Below, one piece after another: positions 43,031 through 55,600 of a stretch of 64,000 nt of DNA. The translations under genes and the position numbers were made by a program. Position 1 is the stretch's first letter; each line of letters begins with the position of its first letter. The notes under the pieces are model-generated. The model saw only the letters and a program-made list of their open reading frames with translations. It did no database searches and was not told the DNA's origin. This DNA comes from Xiphias gladius (lineage: Eukaryota; Chordata; Actinopteri; Istiophoriformes; Xiphiidae), in NCBI RefSeq assembly GCF_016859285.1, contig NC_053422.1:17901001-17965000 (forward strand), in the 5' to 3' direction.

Positions 43031-45600
43031 GTGAATGGTAACGGCAGTTGGTTATGGAGCTCAAGCGCAAACTCCCCAAGTTTGGGGATTTTAAAATATA
43101 AACGGAAGAACAATTACTTAACCAAGTATAACGCTATACTAACGGTACGATACGTGTTCACATTTTCTTTGGCAACCCGTCATTTCAGTGCAACTTCAAA
43201 ATGCAATCCTAGCGCATAAACACAAATGCCAGGATCCAAACAGCAAAGAATTAAGTGCAAGAGCCGTTCAGGCAAAGTGTGCATTTGCAATGGCGCTCAT
43301 CAAAACGCCAGCATTTAGCTCCTCTCGCAAGATTGTTCATACAGCTGCCCAGAGAGGGGGCTACACTGTCTTGCATCTGTTAATGGGGCATTTTACAGGC
43401 GGACAGAAAAATTATAGTGATGTGCAAATAAAGAAAGGTGACTTATTTTGGAGTAACAGAACTATTATACAGATCTATTGCAATTCATAGTTCCAGTGGA
43501 TGGAAGTTCTTTTTAGCTCACATTTTATTTTCAAATGTGTTTTCTTATTGTGCTGCCCTCTAGGGCCTCAAGGTGACACCCAATGTCACGGAAAGGGATG
43601 CAGCCTTTAATTATTAAATTTGTAAATTTTGTAACTAATGAGTGAGTTTTTTCACCTTACTCCTAGGAAAGGTACATAACACAGATGCACATTTTCAGTG
43701 GCATAAAGAGACGTCAGAGTTTTTTTTTAACTTATAAAAAAACTGACTGTTCCTTTCTGAATGAGTCTGAAAACTACGAATTATATTTTGTTTCTCAATA
43801 CATGCCAGTTGACACGTCTGCCTCTTTCATCAGGAACTATGAGTGGCTGAAACGTGGTTAGGCAAAGAGGGTATAGGGTAAGACAGGCTATTACAATCTG
43901 CACACGGATAATAAATGTTCCGAGAGGTTTGGGTCTGTATTATTCATTTATTTATTTAAATGTTTATTTATTTCAAGGCTGCACATCAGTGTATTGCACA
44001 ATTTTCCATAAGACACAAAATTCACTGGCTTGTCTATAAAATAACACATCAATGGAACAATGTTTGGAGACCAGAAGTGAAAATGTATCAGTGAACATTT
44101 CATCATAAATCATGCACATAATTAGTTTCTTTGTATTTTTGCCCAAGCCACATGCAAAGCCCACAGTTGTCAATTTAATGTTCCAGCACATACAGATCTT
44201 CTCCCTTCACACTCAGCTGGGACCCATCTTGTCTTCCATTATTCACCCTGAAGTTGCCTGAAATTCAACCCTTTCCAAAAGATAGAATCTAACCTGGGAG
44301 TAGCGCACAAACAGGAAATAAAACAAAAACCATATGAGAAGAGAATCATCCCCAAGCAAGGGCCAGGAAAAACCACCTCCAAGTTTTCCTGTTATATAGG
44401 TCCAACGGCAGAGACATAATAATCTGCGCTCTATGGGGTTTTGTAAATTTACATAATATGTAAATTTACAAAACCCCATAGAGTAATGTAAGCTGTAAAA
44501 CCTAATATCACAGAAAAAGAGATGAGTGGTCTGCTCACTGTAGTTCTATAGTCCCAACTGTTTGAATCCCACTCAGTCCCCTGTGGCTGCTTAGCAACCC
44601 TTCACAATATACTCTGAATTAACAGGGTAAAGCGTGACCGCTGCCTCCTCAAAACCATGAGTCAAGGGTGCTCTCCCATCATCAACGGCTTCTCTCAGCA
44701 CTGCAGCAATAAAAGCCTCTGATTTATTACGAGACGGCCCCAAATCACACACAAAAGCAAACAAGCTGGAAAAGAAAACAATCAAAAGATACAAAACAAG
44801 CTGAAACCCAGGTGAGTGTCAGTGTTGCTGGTGGCTTTTTGTGATGTGGCCAGTGGACATAAGAGACCTGATACTTCATATGGAAAAAAAAAAAAAGTGG
44901 TCCCCCATTTTCAGGTGACCATGATTCTTTTTGATGCATATTTTCAATTTACTCCACATTATAAAAACAAAACTAGCTTGTGACCGACATATAAATGCAT
45001 GTATAGATGATGTCATGCATTATCAAGCCTTGCATCTCACTTCCACCGAAGGCTCTATGTGAAATTCACTGAGCAGGCCCTGAGCAAAAATGTACAAGTC
45101 CCCAAGTCCCAGACCCCTGTCCTCCTCCTACTGTAATCCAGAATCAAATGACTCAGTAATGGAGGTTTCGTCTTCGTGCCCCCCCCCCCATAAAACAGCT
45201 GGGAAAACTGCAAGGAATGTGCACTTTGTGGGGGATTTGTAACTAAATTGGTCTAATGGATCAATGCAGTATGAAAGGACATTCTTGTGTAAAACAGAGG
45301 GATATCAATCACTGTGTTGCTTTACTATTAAATCCGTTCATTTGACAGGAGATGGAGCATCGAGCAGCTGTGTGTTTGGGGCTGGGCTGAGATCTGTCCG
45401 TGGTGCTGAAGTAAGAATTCACTCGGTCAAATCGATGAGGAAGGGATCAATTTTCATATTCAGTCACAGTGTTCCGGATGAAAGAAGGGACACTGTTGCC
45501 CAAGGTGTAGAGTGCCACTGACATTTTTTATTTTAGTTTATTTCATTTAATGTTTGAGTCGTTACTGGCAGTTGTGTAGAAACGGAGTGAAGGAGTACCG
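43031..45600. other. nr3c1-kctd16 intergenic
   Basis: AT-rich sequence between two divergent genes. I find no exon of yipf5, which normally lies between these genes. It contains the perfect palindrome at 44429-44483, a T/A run (44882-44895) and a C-run (45180-45189). Confidence 0.5.
44429..44483. repeat. Perfect palindrome, 26-bp arms, 3-base spacer
   Basis: Arm 44429-44454 (begins CTCTATGGGGTTTTG) and arm 44458-44483 (ends CAAAACCCCATAGAG) are exact reverse complements over all 26 bases, separated by AAT. The 55-base unit can extrude as a cruciform or form a hairpin on one strand. The flanks are not complementary, so the ends are sharp. No repeat family is recognised. Confidence 0.97.
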
Positions 45601-45617
45601 TGTCCTTGTAGACCAGC

Positions 45618-45745
45618 AGCTCTGTTCACGCAGGGCTGTCACTGCCGATGAGTCTTTGAGCAAGACACTGCATGGGACCTAACCCCCTCACCCGTCTCCT
45701 GGGATAAGCGCGTCAGCTAAAAGCGTTAAATGTAAATGCGAAAGC
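45618..45745. mobile_element. SINE-like fragment
   Basis: The stretch GAGTCTTTGAGCAAGACACT, ACCCCCTCACCCGTCTCCTG and GGATAAGCGCGTCAGCTAAA followed by TTAAATGTAAATG is typical of the body and tail of a fish SINE family ('ggataaaagcgtctgctaaatg' ending). It is recognised from memory; no tRNA-like head is visible, so it is a 5'-truncated copy. Confidence 0.6.
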
Positions 45746-45999
45746 CTCTGTGAAGACTCAGGAGAAGGGATTAAAATCCGCAACGCCGGGATGTTAAGAC
45801 TGCATTAGACCCGAATCCTCTCCGACGGCTGCACGTCGCCCGTGGCTGGATCCGAATCTCATGAAAAACTGCACAGATGCACCCACAGCAGTCCATTCTA
45901 TGTCGATCTTCTGCAAATGTCATTTTCCTTTAAGATGATGTAAGACATTACTTCATGGGACGTTTTTTTTTTTTTTCCCCCTCTCTCTCTCTTGCACAG

Positions 46000-46672
46000 C
46001 TTAGAGCAACATCATCTTAAACCTTCCGCCGGACCAAGCCTCTCCGCCCTCAGCAGTTTGGAAGGATGGGTGCGCACAGGAGTCCCGCTTCCATCCTCCT
46101 CTCTGTGCGCAACCTCGGAGCATGCTTCAGCATCCCATTTGTCAGGAGCGACGCTCAGTAGAGGGATGATGGGATGCACGCTTATTCCTCAGTTTATCTT
46201 GGACTGATGTGACTGAACATAGAAACCAAACGCGAGAGGTTGAATCTTTCCACAGGGGGGGAAAAAAAAACATGAGTGAAAAGATGTTTTTACTTTTTTG
46301 ATGGTGGGAAATCTCAACAGTAAAGTGAGGATTATATTTCCTTGAAGTCACAGCCATGGCCCATCGGAGTGGATGTGTGTAACATGATGCTGGTTATGAT
46401 AATCGATCTTGTTCAAAAAGGATTCACCGTGGGCAGGCACATTTACGCATGGGGTTAAAAGGATATAGCGTGGGCACACCTTGGGATTGTTTGTCATGAG
46501 ACACTGGATGTGAGGACTGCAGCTTGAGTCGAGACTGTGCTTTGGATCTGGGTGCATCAACACCATGCAGCTGCACCCAACACCCTGAACTTCTGGGACG
46601 TTTGCGCCCCGTGATTGAGACTCGGGTTTCGTGCAAGATCTGAACAAAAAATAAATAAATATAATTTAAAAA
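46000..46672 (+). other. kctd16: kctd16 5' leader, candidate exon start at 46000
   Basis: A very strong acceptor (T14 run, CCCC, CTCTCTCTCTCTTGCACAG, ending 45999) precedes 673 bases that run without a further acceptor into the kctd16 start codon. The coding exon therefore probably begins at 46000 and has a long leader with several upstream ATGs. Upstream non-coding exons are expected but not seen. Confidence 0.5.
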
Positions 46673-49600
46673 ATGGCACTGAGCGAAAACTGCAAAACGC
46701 AACCTGCAAAAGAGCAAGGCTCAGTGCAAACCCCCCCATCGGATGTTATTGAGCTAAATGTGGGTGGACAGGTGTATTACACTCGCCATGCCACCTTGAC
46801 CAGCTTTCCAAATTCCTTACTTGGGAAGCTGTTCTCTAACAAGAAGGGGTCTTCGAATGACTTGTCCCGGGACCTCAGGGGACGCTATTTCATTGACAGA
46901 GATGGCTTTCTGTTTCGGTATGTGTTGGATTACCTTAGAGACAAGCAAGTTGTTCTGCCTGACCACTTCCCTGAGAGGGGGAGGTTGAAAAGAGAGGCAG
47001 AATACTTCCAGCTGCCAGAATTGGCCAAACTTTTGTCCTCCGAGGAGTCGAAACTGTTTCCAGACGACTTGTACTACAGTGATTTCGATGATGCGTCGCA
47101 GGGCAGCGACCAGAGGCTTTACCCCTCTTACTCCTTCGACAGGAGGTATGGCTACATCACGGTCGCTTTCAGAGGCGTCTGCGCGGCGGGAGGCAGAGAG
47201 AGTCAAACTGATGCCAAGGCCAAAAAGTTACCGCGGATCTTCATCAGCAGCAGGATCGGGTTGGCGAAAGAGGTGTTCGGAGACGCCCTGAACGAGAACA
47301 GGGACACGGACAGACCCCCGGACCGCTACACGTGCAGGTTTTACCTCAAGTTCAGGCACCTGGAGAGAGCTTTTGACATGCTGTCAGAGAGCGGCTTCCA
47401 CATCGTGGCCTGCAATTCGTCCCTGACCGCGTCCTCCATCAGTCATTACGCGGATGACAGGGTCTGGTCCAATTACGCACAGTACATCTTCTACCGTGAG
47501 TGAAGGTTTATTCCTAATCATTATACTCTCAGAAGTGATGTGAATTAAATTGGAGGCTTTAACCTTCAGAAGTCAAAATGCAAACAACGGGGATGTTAAA
47601 CACGAACAACACCCGTCGAAAAGTGATAAATAAAAATAATGGTGCCCCTCGCTCGCCCCGAATAACCACATCCAGGCATTAGAAAGATCAGTATGGTATT
47701 GTATGAATTAAATGGTGAAAAAACGTTTAGTTTAAACGATTTTCCACGCCAAAGCCCATCTAATGTGTTTGTACAGTATAATGGTCTAGATTTGAAGGCG
47801 ATCTGCAGGAGCCGGTGAATAGCTCACACCACCAGGAGGCATGTTCCGGTTCCTTCCCATTTGAATCTTTGCATCTCTTGCAGTGGCTGACTTTGAAACC
47901 TCTGTTTTGCGTCCGAGTTGAGAGGCAAACTTGCCCACGGGCCTCAGGGGAGTTGAGTCACTGCGCTGCTACACTTCGAGCACACATGCGTCATGCGTAA
48001 ACCCGCGTTATTGCTTTGATTCTGCCAACGGATGGGTTATGAATAATATAGCACCAGTGGGCAGCAAATTTTCACATGAATACTTGTGCATTCTCTTGAA
48101 TCAGCTTTGAATTTTTACTTGAAGACAGACAGTTTGTTCATCAGCAAACGCCGTAATTAGCTGCAAATATGGCTCATTCCACTCTATGCGGAGGGAGGGG
48201 TTGGACCATATGGCCAATTAAAAAGCACTTTGGTCATTATTCTGAATGGCTCCCTTTGGAAGAGCTGCAAAAAAGCCCAGTTGGTGGGTAAAGGTTGGAG
48301 GTGCAGGAGGGTTGGCTGGGGAAGATATGGCATATGGTTTGCTAATGCTTTACCAATGGTGTTGTTATTATGGGCTAATTATAACAGAGGGGTCTGACTT
48401 GACCTGCCATAACATCCAGACAGGTAGGAATTTCCTGAGTCATTCAACTTTTTGGAGCTCAGCATATGGTGTAGGTGTTGACCCCCTTCCCCATCAACAG
48501 AGACTGCCCTAGGACAAAGGCATGCGATGGGACAGTAAGAGGTGGATGCGAGGGAGGGAAGAGAGAGGGGGGAAACTGCAGTAGCCACAGCATGGAAGGA
48601 AGATGCAGAGTAAGAAGAGCACACAGAGGAAAGGGAGAGAGAAAGAGAGGGACTTTAAGGCAGCAAGCTGAAAGCAAGCGAAGAGGAGGGAGGCGAGCAG
48701 ATGGAGGAGAGAGCGGCTGGGCATGAGGGATGGGAGAGTAAAAGTTGCATGAGACCTGGCCATGGGGAGAAAGAACTGAGGCAGAAAGAAGCGAGAGGGA
48801 GCGAGGAGCAAAAATAGATTAAAGTAAGTATCAGACAGGAAAGTTCATCGAGTCCGAAGGAGGGGAGCGGAGAAGAGTTCGGGTGGCAAGACACGGAAGA
48901 AGAGAGCGAGACGGGCTTTTCATTACAGGAGAGCAGACAAGGTGAGGGTGAAAGGAAACACACACATACAGTTTATAGCGAGCGTTAGGAGACGGAGGCC
49001 TCCTCCGGATGATGGATAGACACATCAAAGGCAGACAGGCGTGAGAGCCTTTGCTTCACGGCAGCACAGCGGCCCGCATCCACTTTCCAAACTAATACTG
49101 TAACCTGATTCTGAATGTGGGACACTGGCTGGCCTAGGGCAGGTAGTCCTAAAGTAAGAATACATGTAGACAAGTGCACCTTCCGGGGGGGGGCTAAGAT
49201 AATACAGATGTGCTTTATTGTTGTTTACAGCAGAGGATTTCACTGCTCTCTCTTACCCCCCTCCCCATCCAACCACATATGGAGTGAAAGAAAGAGGCTG
49301 GGTTTGTCGAGGGTGTAAAAAGAGCAATCCAGCGCGGTAACCAAAGTGAGAGACTTTCTTCCAGCCTGTCAGTTCCTTTGCATCATCCATGTGGCTCTTC
49401 CTGTTCAATGCAGCAGTTGTTTACTGCAGACCTCACTGACTCTCAGGATAAGCGTGGACTCCGGTTTCAAAAATGTCCACAGTAGATATTCGTCACTTTA
49501 CAGTGTGGTGTCATCTGTATTAACAGTCAAAGGACTCGTCCGTCATCCACTCCTGCCTGGTTGGATACGCGTATGCTCTTGGTGTCTCCACAGACTAAAA

Positions 49601-52600
49601 CAAAAGAAACTTTCAGAAGAAGTGCACGTTTCTCAAGGAGGCCACAGTGTCTGCGCATTCTTCATGAGCAAATGTTTCCAAACCCGACGGCCATGATCAG
49701 TACTTCACATTTAACCTGGTATGACTTGTTCCCCCTTTGAATAAACTACTGAGAGGGAGAGAAGTATATCAACACTGATTACCAGCGCACATTAAGAATG
49801 ACCGGGACTGAGATGGCAGCTGGTTTGGTCAAAAAATGGTCGCAGCATCTTGCATTGAATTGCATTAATTTAAGGAAATGTATGGAAGCCTATTGCTGCC
49901 TGTAAAAGAAAAAAAAAAAATAGATGAGAGGTTAGTTATGATAAAAGATGTGCTCACGGTATGTCAAAAGTAAAAGTTAAGTCAAAGTTATGAGGTAGTA
50001 AGTCGACATTATTAGATGAAAAGTCAAAATTATGAGATTTATGAGATAAAAAAAATCAACACTATGAAATAGTAAGCCAAAATTATTAAATTAAAAGTCA
50101 AACCAAAGAGGTTGTAAATCAACATTTTCAGATAAAAAGTCAAAATTGGAATTATGAGATTAAGAAATAAGAGATTCTGATTTACTAACTCAGAATTTTG
50201 ACTTACTAAATCAAAATTATGAAAGAGTAAATACAGTACAGACAGTATAGATGGAGAATTTTGATTTAGTAAATCAAAACTTTATCTCACCATGAGCATT
50301 TCTTTTAAACGGGACAGGTTATTTGTCAAGCAGAAATGCAGGTTGTTTAGCATGATGGGGCATTTAGTTTTTGAAATGGGAGTGACAACTTTAGTGTTGC
50401 AGTGATTGACAACTCTAACCTCCCACTTGGCGCTTGGGGCCAGTCTCCTTGTTGCCAATTATCCCTGGGGAAAGAGGCGAGTGTTGGCTAATTTAAAACC
50501 AATCTGTGATCCCAGAGTATTTGCCCCGTCTCCAGGGGTCCACTGGAGCTGCAATTTAGAGAGATAAATGCTAAGCTATTTTAGGGCCATTACAAGTCAT
50601 ATTTTAAAATAGGATAGGTTGTTTCAGTCAGTTCACTGATGAATATTAGCCATCATCTGGGACAAAGTCCCATCATAACCTGCTTTGACATCACAGCCTC
50701 CACATCAATGTGGCAGAGCAAATCATCACTGAATATTAGGACTGTTAACATCAGAGACAGTTTAATCTGTCCCACTCTGTGCAGAAGTGTCTTGTCAAAA
50801 TGGGAGACACGTACAGTAAAGATGGAGAATGATTATACTTGCAAGGTGTGCTCTGTTAATAAAGCTGTCCAGTCTTCATTTGGGCTGTGAATGAGATGAT
50901 GTGTGGCCATAATGGCCCTTGAACAATGGCCACAAGGCGGCAGGGAGAGACGGGGGAAAGTAATCAATTGCTTGGGTGTAATGGAGGCAGAGATTGGGCC
51001 GTCCCCGAGCTCCCGGAGAGCCTGGTTGGAGTCTGGATGGATTGTCAGTGCCTGCAGGAGATGGATGGCGCTCCCATGAATAACTCATATTACGTCTTAT
51101 TGGGAACCTGGGCAGAAAAATGGTCGGAAGTGAAGCACAGGTGTGTGTGCTCGTGCCATTTTTTCTCGCAATAGCTTGCCGAACCCTGCGCAGTACATCA
51201 GTTTAAGTTGACAATCTGGCTCACCTTTGGGAGTAAATATGAGTTTATTGAAAAGGTGCAGATGCAGAAGGAAAATGTAGTGTTTGAAGTCAGTCATTCT
51301 TCGAAGCTGCGTGCACTGAATTTTGAAGGACCGTGCTGGTGGTTTTTCATGCTTAAGGCCATTAACTAAAAACAGTTTGCTGCTGCTGCTGTTTGTTTTT
51401 GTATATCTTACCACAAGCTTTTGTATTGATATCTAGGCAGCGATTAGTGTCCATTTCATCTCAGTATACAGTATTAAATCGATCTTGCAGAGACTTAGTT
51501 AAGCAGTGATTGGTGGGATTGTAACATTCCCGAACTGGGATTCAGGCTGCTAGTGTAGATAAAAACTCTTTTATGCATGAAATAAGCTATTTCACTCCAA
51601 CCCTCTCACACTGTCTGTGCACGCTTATTGATTGTCTTGCCAAAAAGTTTCCAGTATGTTCTTTTAAAAGAAGAAACTTAAACTTAATGGTATTGTTCAG
51701 CCATAATTTACATGCTGTCATTTTTGTCCGTGGTTCTGCTATTTTTGCACCCTGTAGCTGTGGGAGAACAGGTATAACAGCTCTGACTACCTGACGTCTA
51801 ACACCTTAATGATCCCGCCAGAGACGCTTCACGGCTACTCCTCACACCGTGGGCAGGGCTGAGTGTTTTCTGAAGACCTGGGGGGAACCCCCTGAAAGGA
51901 AGCCTTGTAAGGTAGTGACTGTTTTTGAGGGATGACTCTGTTCAGGGGTTCATGGCAGCAATTGCAACCTGCGCATATGTGACTGAGCTGATCGAGTTTG
52001 CCCCAAAGAACTGTTGTAATCTAAGATAGCGCTGGAAGATTTAAACGTGCATCTGATGCTTGAGCTAAGCGTAACATGCTATTTCGTTAGATGTTACTCT
52101 TTGAATATCACCCACTTGACAGGGTGAGGGACGTATTAATTGCCCCTCTTCTTTCCTCCAGTCTCTCGAGGCATCATTGAGGTGTTGAAAAGAGTTCTGT
52201 GAATACTCGGGATGCCTTCACGCTTTGGCTCCGCATCATCTTGCTTCATCGGTTCTTGTGCAGCGGAGGGGTGTGGCACTGGGTCAGGGGACAGGCCCAC
52301 AGGGAGAGGCTGATATAGACATTTCAATCTGTCTGCTTTTCTTGTTCATCTCCCGGTCAGGCAGACACTCAGCGGGCAGCCACCATCTGACTCTGGGAGG
52401 GGACGGCAACTACTTGTCATTAACAATCAGTCAATTAAGCTGTCAGTCTTCTCATGCAAAGCAGATCATTTGGGCCGGGGCAGCCTATGAGAGACCGTAA
52501 GAGATGCTCTGTGTCCTTTGATCATGTCACGTAGAGCTTGTTGGGGCTCCACTGGTTACCCCGACTTCTCCCTTACCGGCTGGCTCTCTCTCATCACTGC

Positions 52601-55600
52601 TGCTGATGAGGGTTATTTCAGCAGAGTGGGATGGCTGCGCGGAGGTATTTAATATTGACAAATTCAAATGTGAGCATACATTAAAGACCTTATTATTTCT
52701 GGCAAGAAGATGGCTGTAGCCATTAGTTGGGCTGGACACAATCTGCTGAAGTGATACTCTCCCTGTAATGGCAGTCAGTGCCTTTGGAAGACAAGTCTTT
52801 TTTCTGCTACAAGGACACGCTGGCCTAATTTGTGAGCTAACAAGCATGTAAACTACACTCTTCCTGAGGCAGTGGCAGAGTAAAATTTATTTGTGTAACT
52901 GGATATGGGAGCTGGAGAATATGAGTGTGTCTAAGATCAGAGAGTCTCCACTTGTATGAGCTTAACTCCCTGCATAGCTGCATGAATATGCATATTTAAC
53001 CGGCCAGACAAAATTAACCCTAATACATAGAGCTTTGTACATAGAAGCAGATTTTTTTCCCTCCCCGTTTTGTTTGTTTCACAACCAAAGTCTTGGCTAA
53101 AAAAATGTTTCTGTATTACCATGCAGCAACTGAAGCATTTGTCGATAATTCACACCACTCAGCCTCTCGGGATTTTGTTGTGTTTGGACAAATGAGAGGC
53201 AGTAATGAAAGTGAATAAGGCAGACACGTTTATTCCAGAAATTCAGAAGTTAAGTGTTGTTTTGTTTTTTTTGTCTGAGTCAGACAGCTTGGATGTAAAA
53301 TTCTGCTTTATGTTCAAAACGTATTTTCATTTATTTAGATTAAGTGCACAGTTCACGTCACTTCAGAGATTCAAATATACGAGGCAGACAGCTTTGGGTC
53401 ACTCAAGTCTGAATATGAAACAAATTGTGTTTTGGCCTCCTGGTTATGTGCAATATCCACATGACTTTGCTGAGTGATGAGTCTTTCTTTTTCGTCTTTC
53501 TTTGTATTTTTTGCCTCTCAACTCTTAGCTTATGATTGTGCCGAGCCTCTCTCAGATTTCACAACTGAAGCACGGAGCTACTCTGCCGAGCGCATTGTCC
53601 ACCAAGGCAAGAAATGCCCTGCCTGAAAGTGATAAAAAATTCTTTTATACGCCCCTTTAAACAGATCCACACCAAAATTTAATGGGCATTCCTTGGCCCA
53701 TGTCCAATCCCCCCACCAAGTTTGGTGCAAATCAGTTCAGAAGTTTTTGCGTACTCCTGCTGACAAATAAACAAACCAACAAACCAATAAACCAATAAAC
53801 AAACCAGACACAGGTGAAACATAACCTCCTTGGCGGTTGTAACTAACACACTAATGTCTGGCAAGAAACTCTCTGACATTTGAATTTGAGTTTGTCAGAA
53901 TTCCCTGCTTTCAGTCCCAATCATGTCCCAATCACTCCCAATCACTTTCCTGCCATTTAAAACCTTTAAATGGATAAAAACATGCCATTTTAATCTGATA
54001 TACAGGCATCAAAACTGACCTCTCCCAGGCACAAGGACAAACATCCCTGCTTTTGATTAGGTGTGGAGAGGACTTTGAGGATACCCTGTGTGACACGCCT
54101 GCATGCCCCTACGCAGAACTTGACTCCCTGTCTCTGTGTTATTTATGAGAAGTGCAGACACAGCTCGACTCGGAGGACCAGCAACTGTGTCTCTTTATGT
54201 TGTCGGAATATGATCTCTTAGACAGACTGTATAGATCTGAGAAAAACACAATGCAATCAATGGCTTCCCTGAAAAGATAGCAAAGTGTATCATACACACC
54301 CACTCGTTTAAATGCACCCGAGAATGACTGCGTTTCCTGACAAGGCTCTTAATTGTTTCCTGTCTTGGCTCTGATTTTGATAAGGACATCAAAGCTTGAT
54401 GTGATTTTATTCTTACATACATAGATTTGTGTTTTGTCTTATGGGCTATACGGCAACAATCATTACCATGTCCAGGCTCTTTTTGGAAAAATTGTCAGCT
54501 AAAACGAAATGAAAGCCCAGGTGCTTCTCAGGCTGTCAGTGGCTTTAATACAGATAATTCGCCTGCATGGCTTGAAAATTTTATGATTCTATTATTGGGT
54601 GTTGGCTAGTTTCCAAAACGGGTTGCCCCTCCGGACTACAGCATCCATCCATTTAGAAACAATGCTCAGCCTCCCTGCTCTTGATCCTCCCCACTAAAGC
54701 ACCGGCGTCCATTTGCCTGGTGCTGCTCATCTGCTGGATTCAGCTAGATTCATTTTCTGTGGGGGGAAATTGGTGCAGTGATTGGCCTCTATACTCATGG
54801 ATTAGCCATTAAAAAGCTGTTAGTGACTCTCTCACTATCAGCCCAATGCAATCATCGTACCAGAGATAAGGTCATTATTACAGTCTGTGCAGAGAGGTTA
54901 AAATTCCCCTTGAACTCCGTTCAGTATAAATTGGTGCAAGCACTGGAAGGAGGTAATGGACAAATTATTGCTCCCTCTGAGATATCATTGATATTGAGTC
55001 TTAATCATCACATTGGAAAAAGCCATTAAGAGGGTTTTAAAATTTGTGTGCATGAGTTTATTTCTCATACACTGTCCTTTATATCACAGGGAGCACAGTA
55101 CTTTTGAACACTACACATTTCTGCCTGTTATTTTAATGGACCATAGTTCAGGGATATTTTTGGAAATGAAAGACAGCCACTGTCTTGACTGTCTTTACTT
55201 GAACACATCACAAGCCAGCGGCAGTAGAGTACAGTATTTCAGAATTAGCAGTGTAGGAGAGTGTGAGATGAGACAAGAAGTAGGCACAGGAGAAAGAATG
55301 AAGACTACTAAAATCTTTGCACCAGGTTCACTGCTCATCCAATCTTCGTGACGGGAGGTCAGGACACCTGCAGGGTCTGCAGGTACATCTACTCACTCCG
55401 CTATTCACTGACCTGGTTCTGTTACCACCAAATATAAATTATTTTTCCGTGTTTGGCTGCTTTTTATACCTGACAGCCCCCCTTAAGGTAGAAAGCACAT
55501 TCTTACACTTGACCGACTGATCTGAAAATGGAAAATAATACACCACCGTCTTGGCAGCCGGGTTACAATTCTAATAAGCAGATTGCTTTGGCTTCGAGAC

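Noticed and set aside
43031-46000. yipf5 expected between nr3c1 and kctd16
   Set aside because: No hydrophobic Yip1-like exon was recognised on either strand.
46817-47206. 129-codon minus-strand ORF
   Set aside because: Antisense shadow of the kctd16 T1-domain exon.
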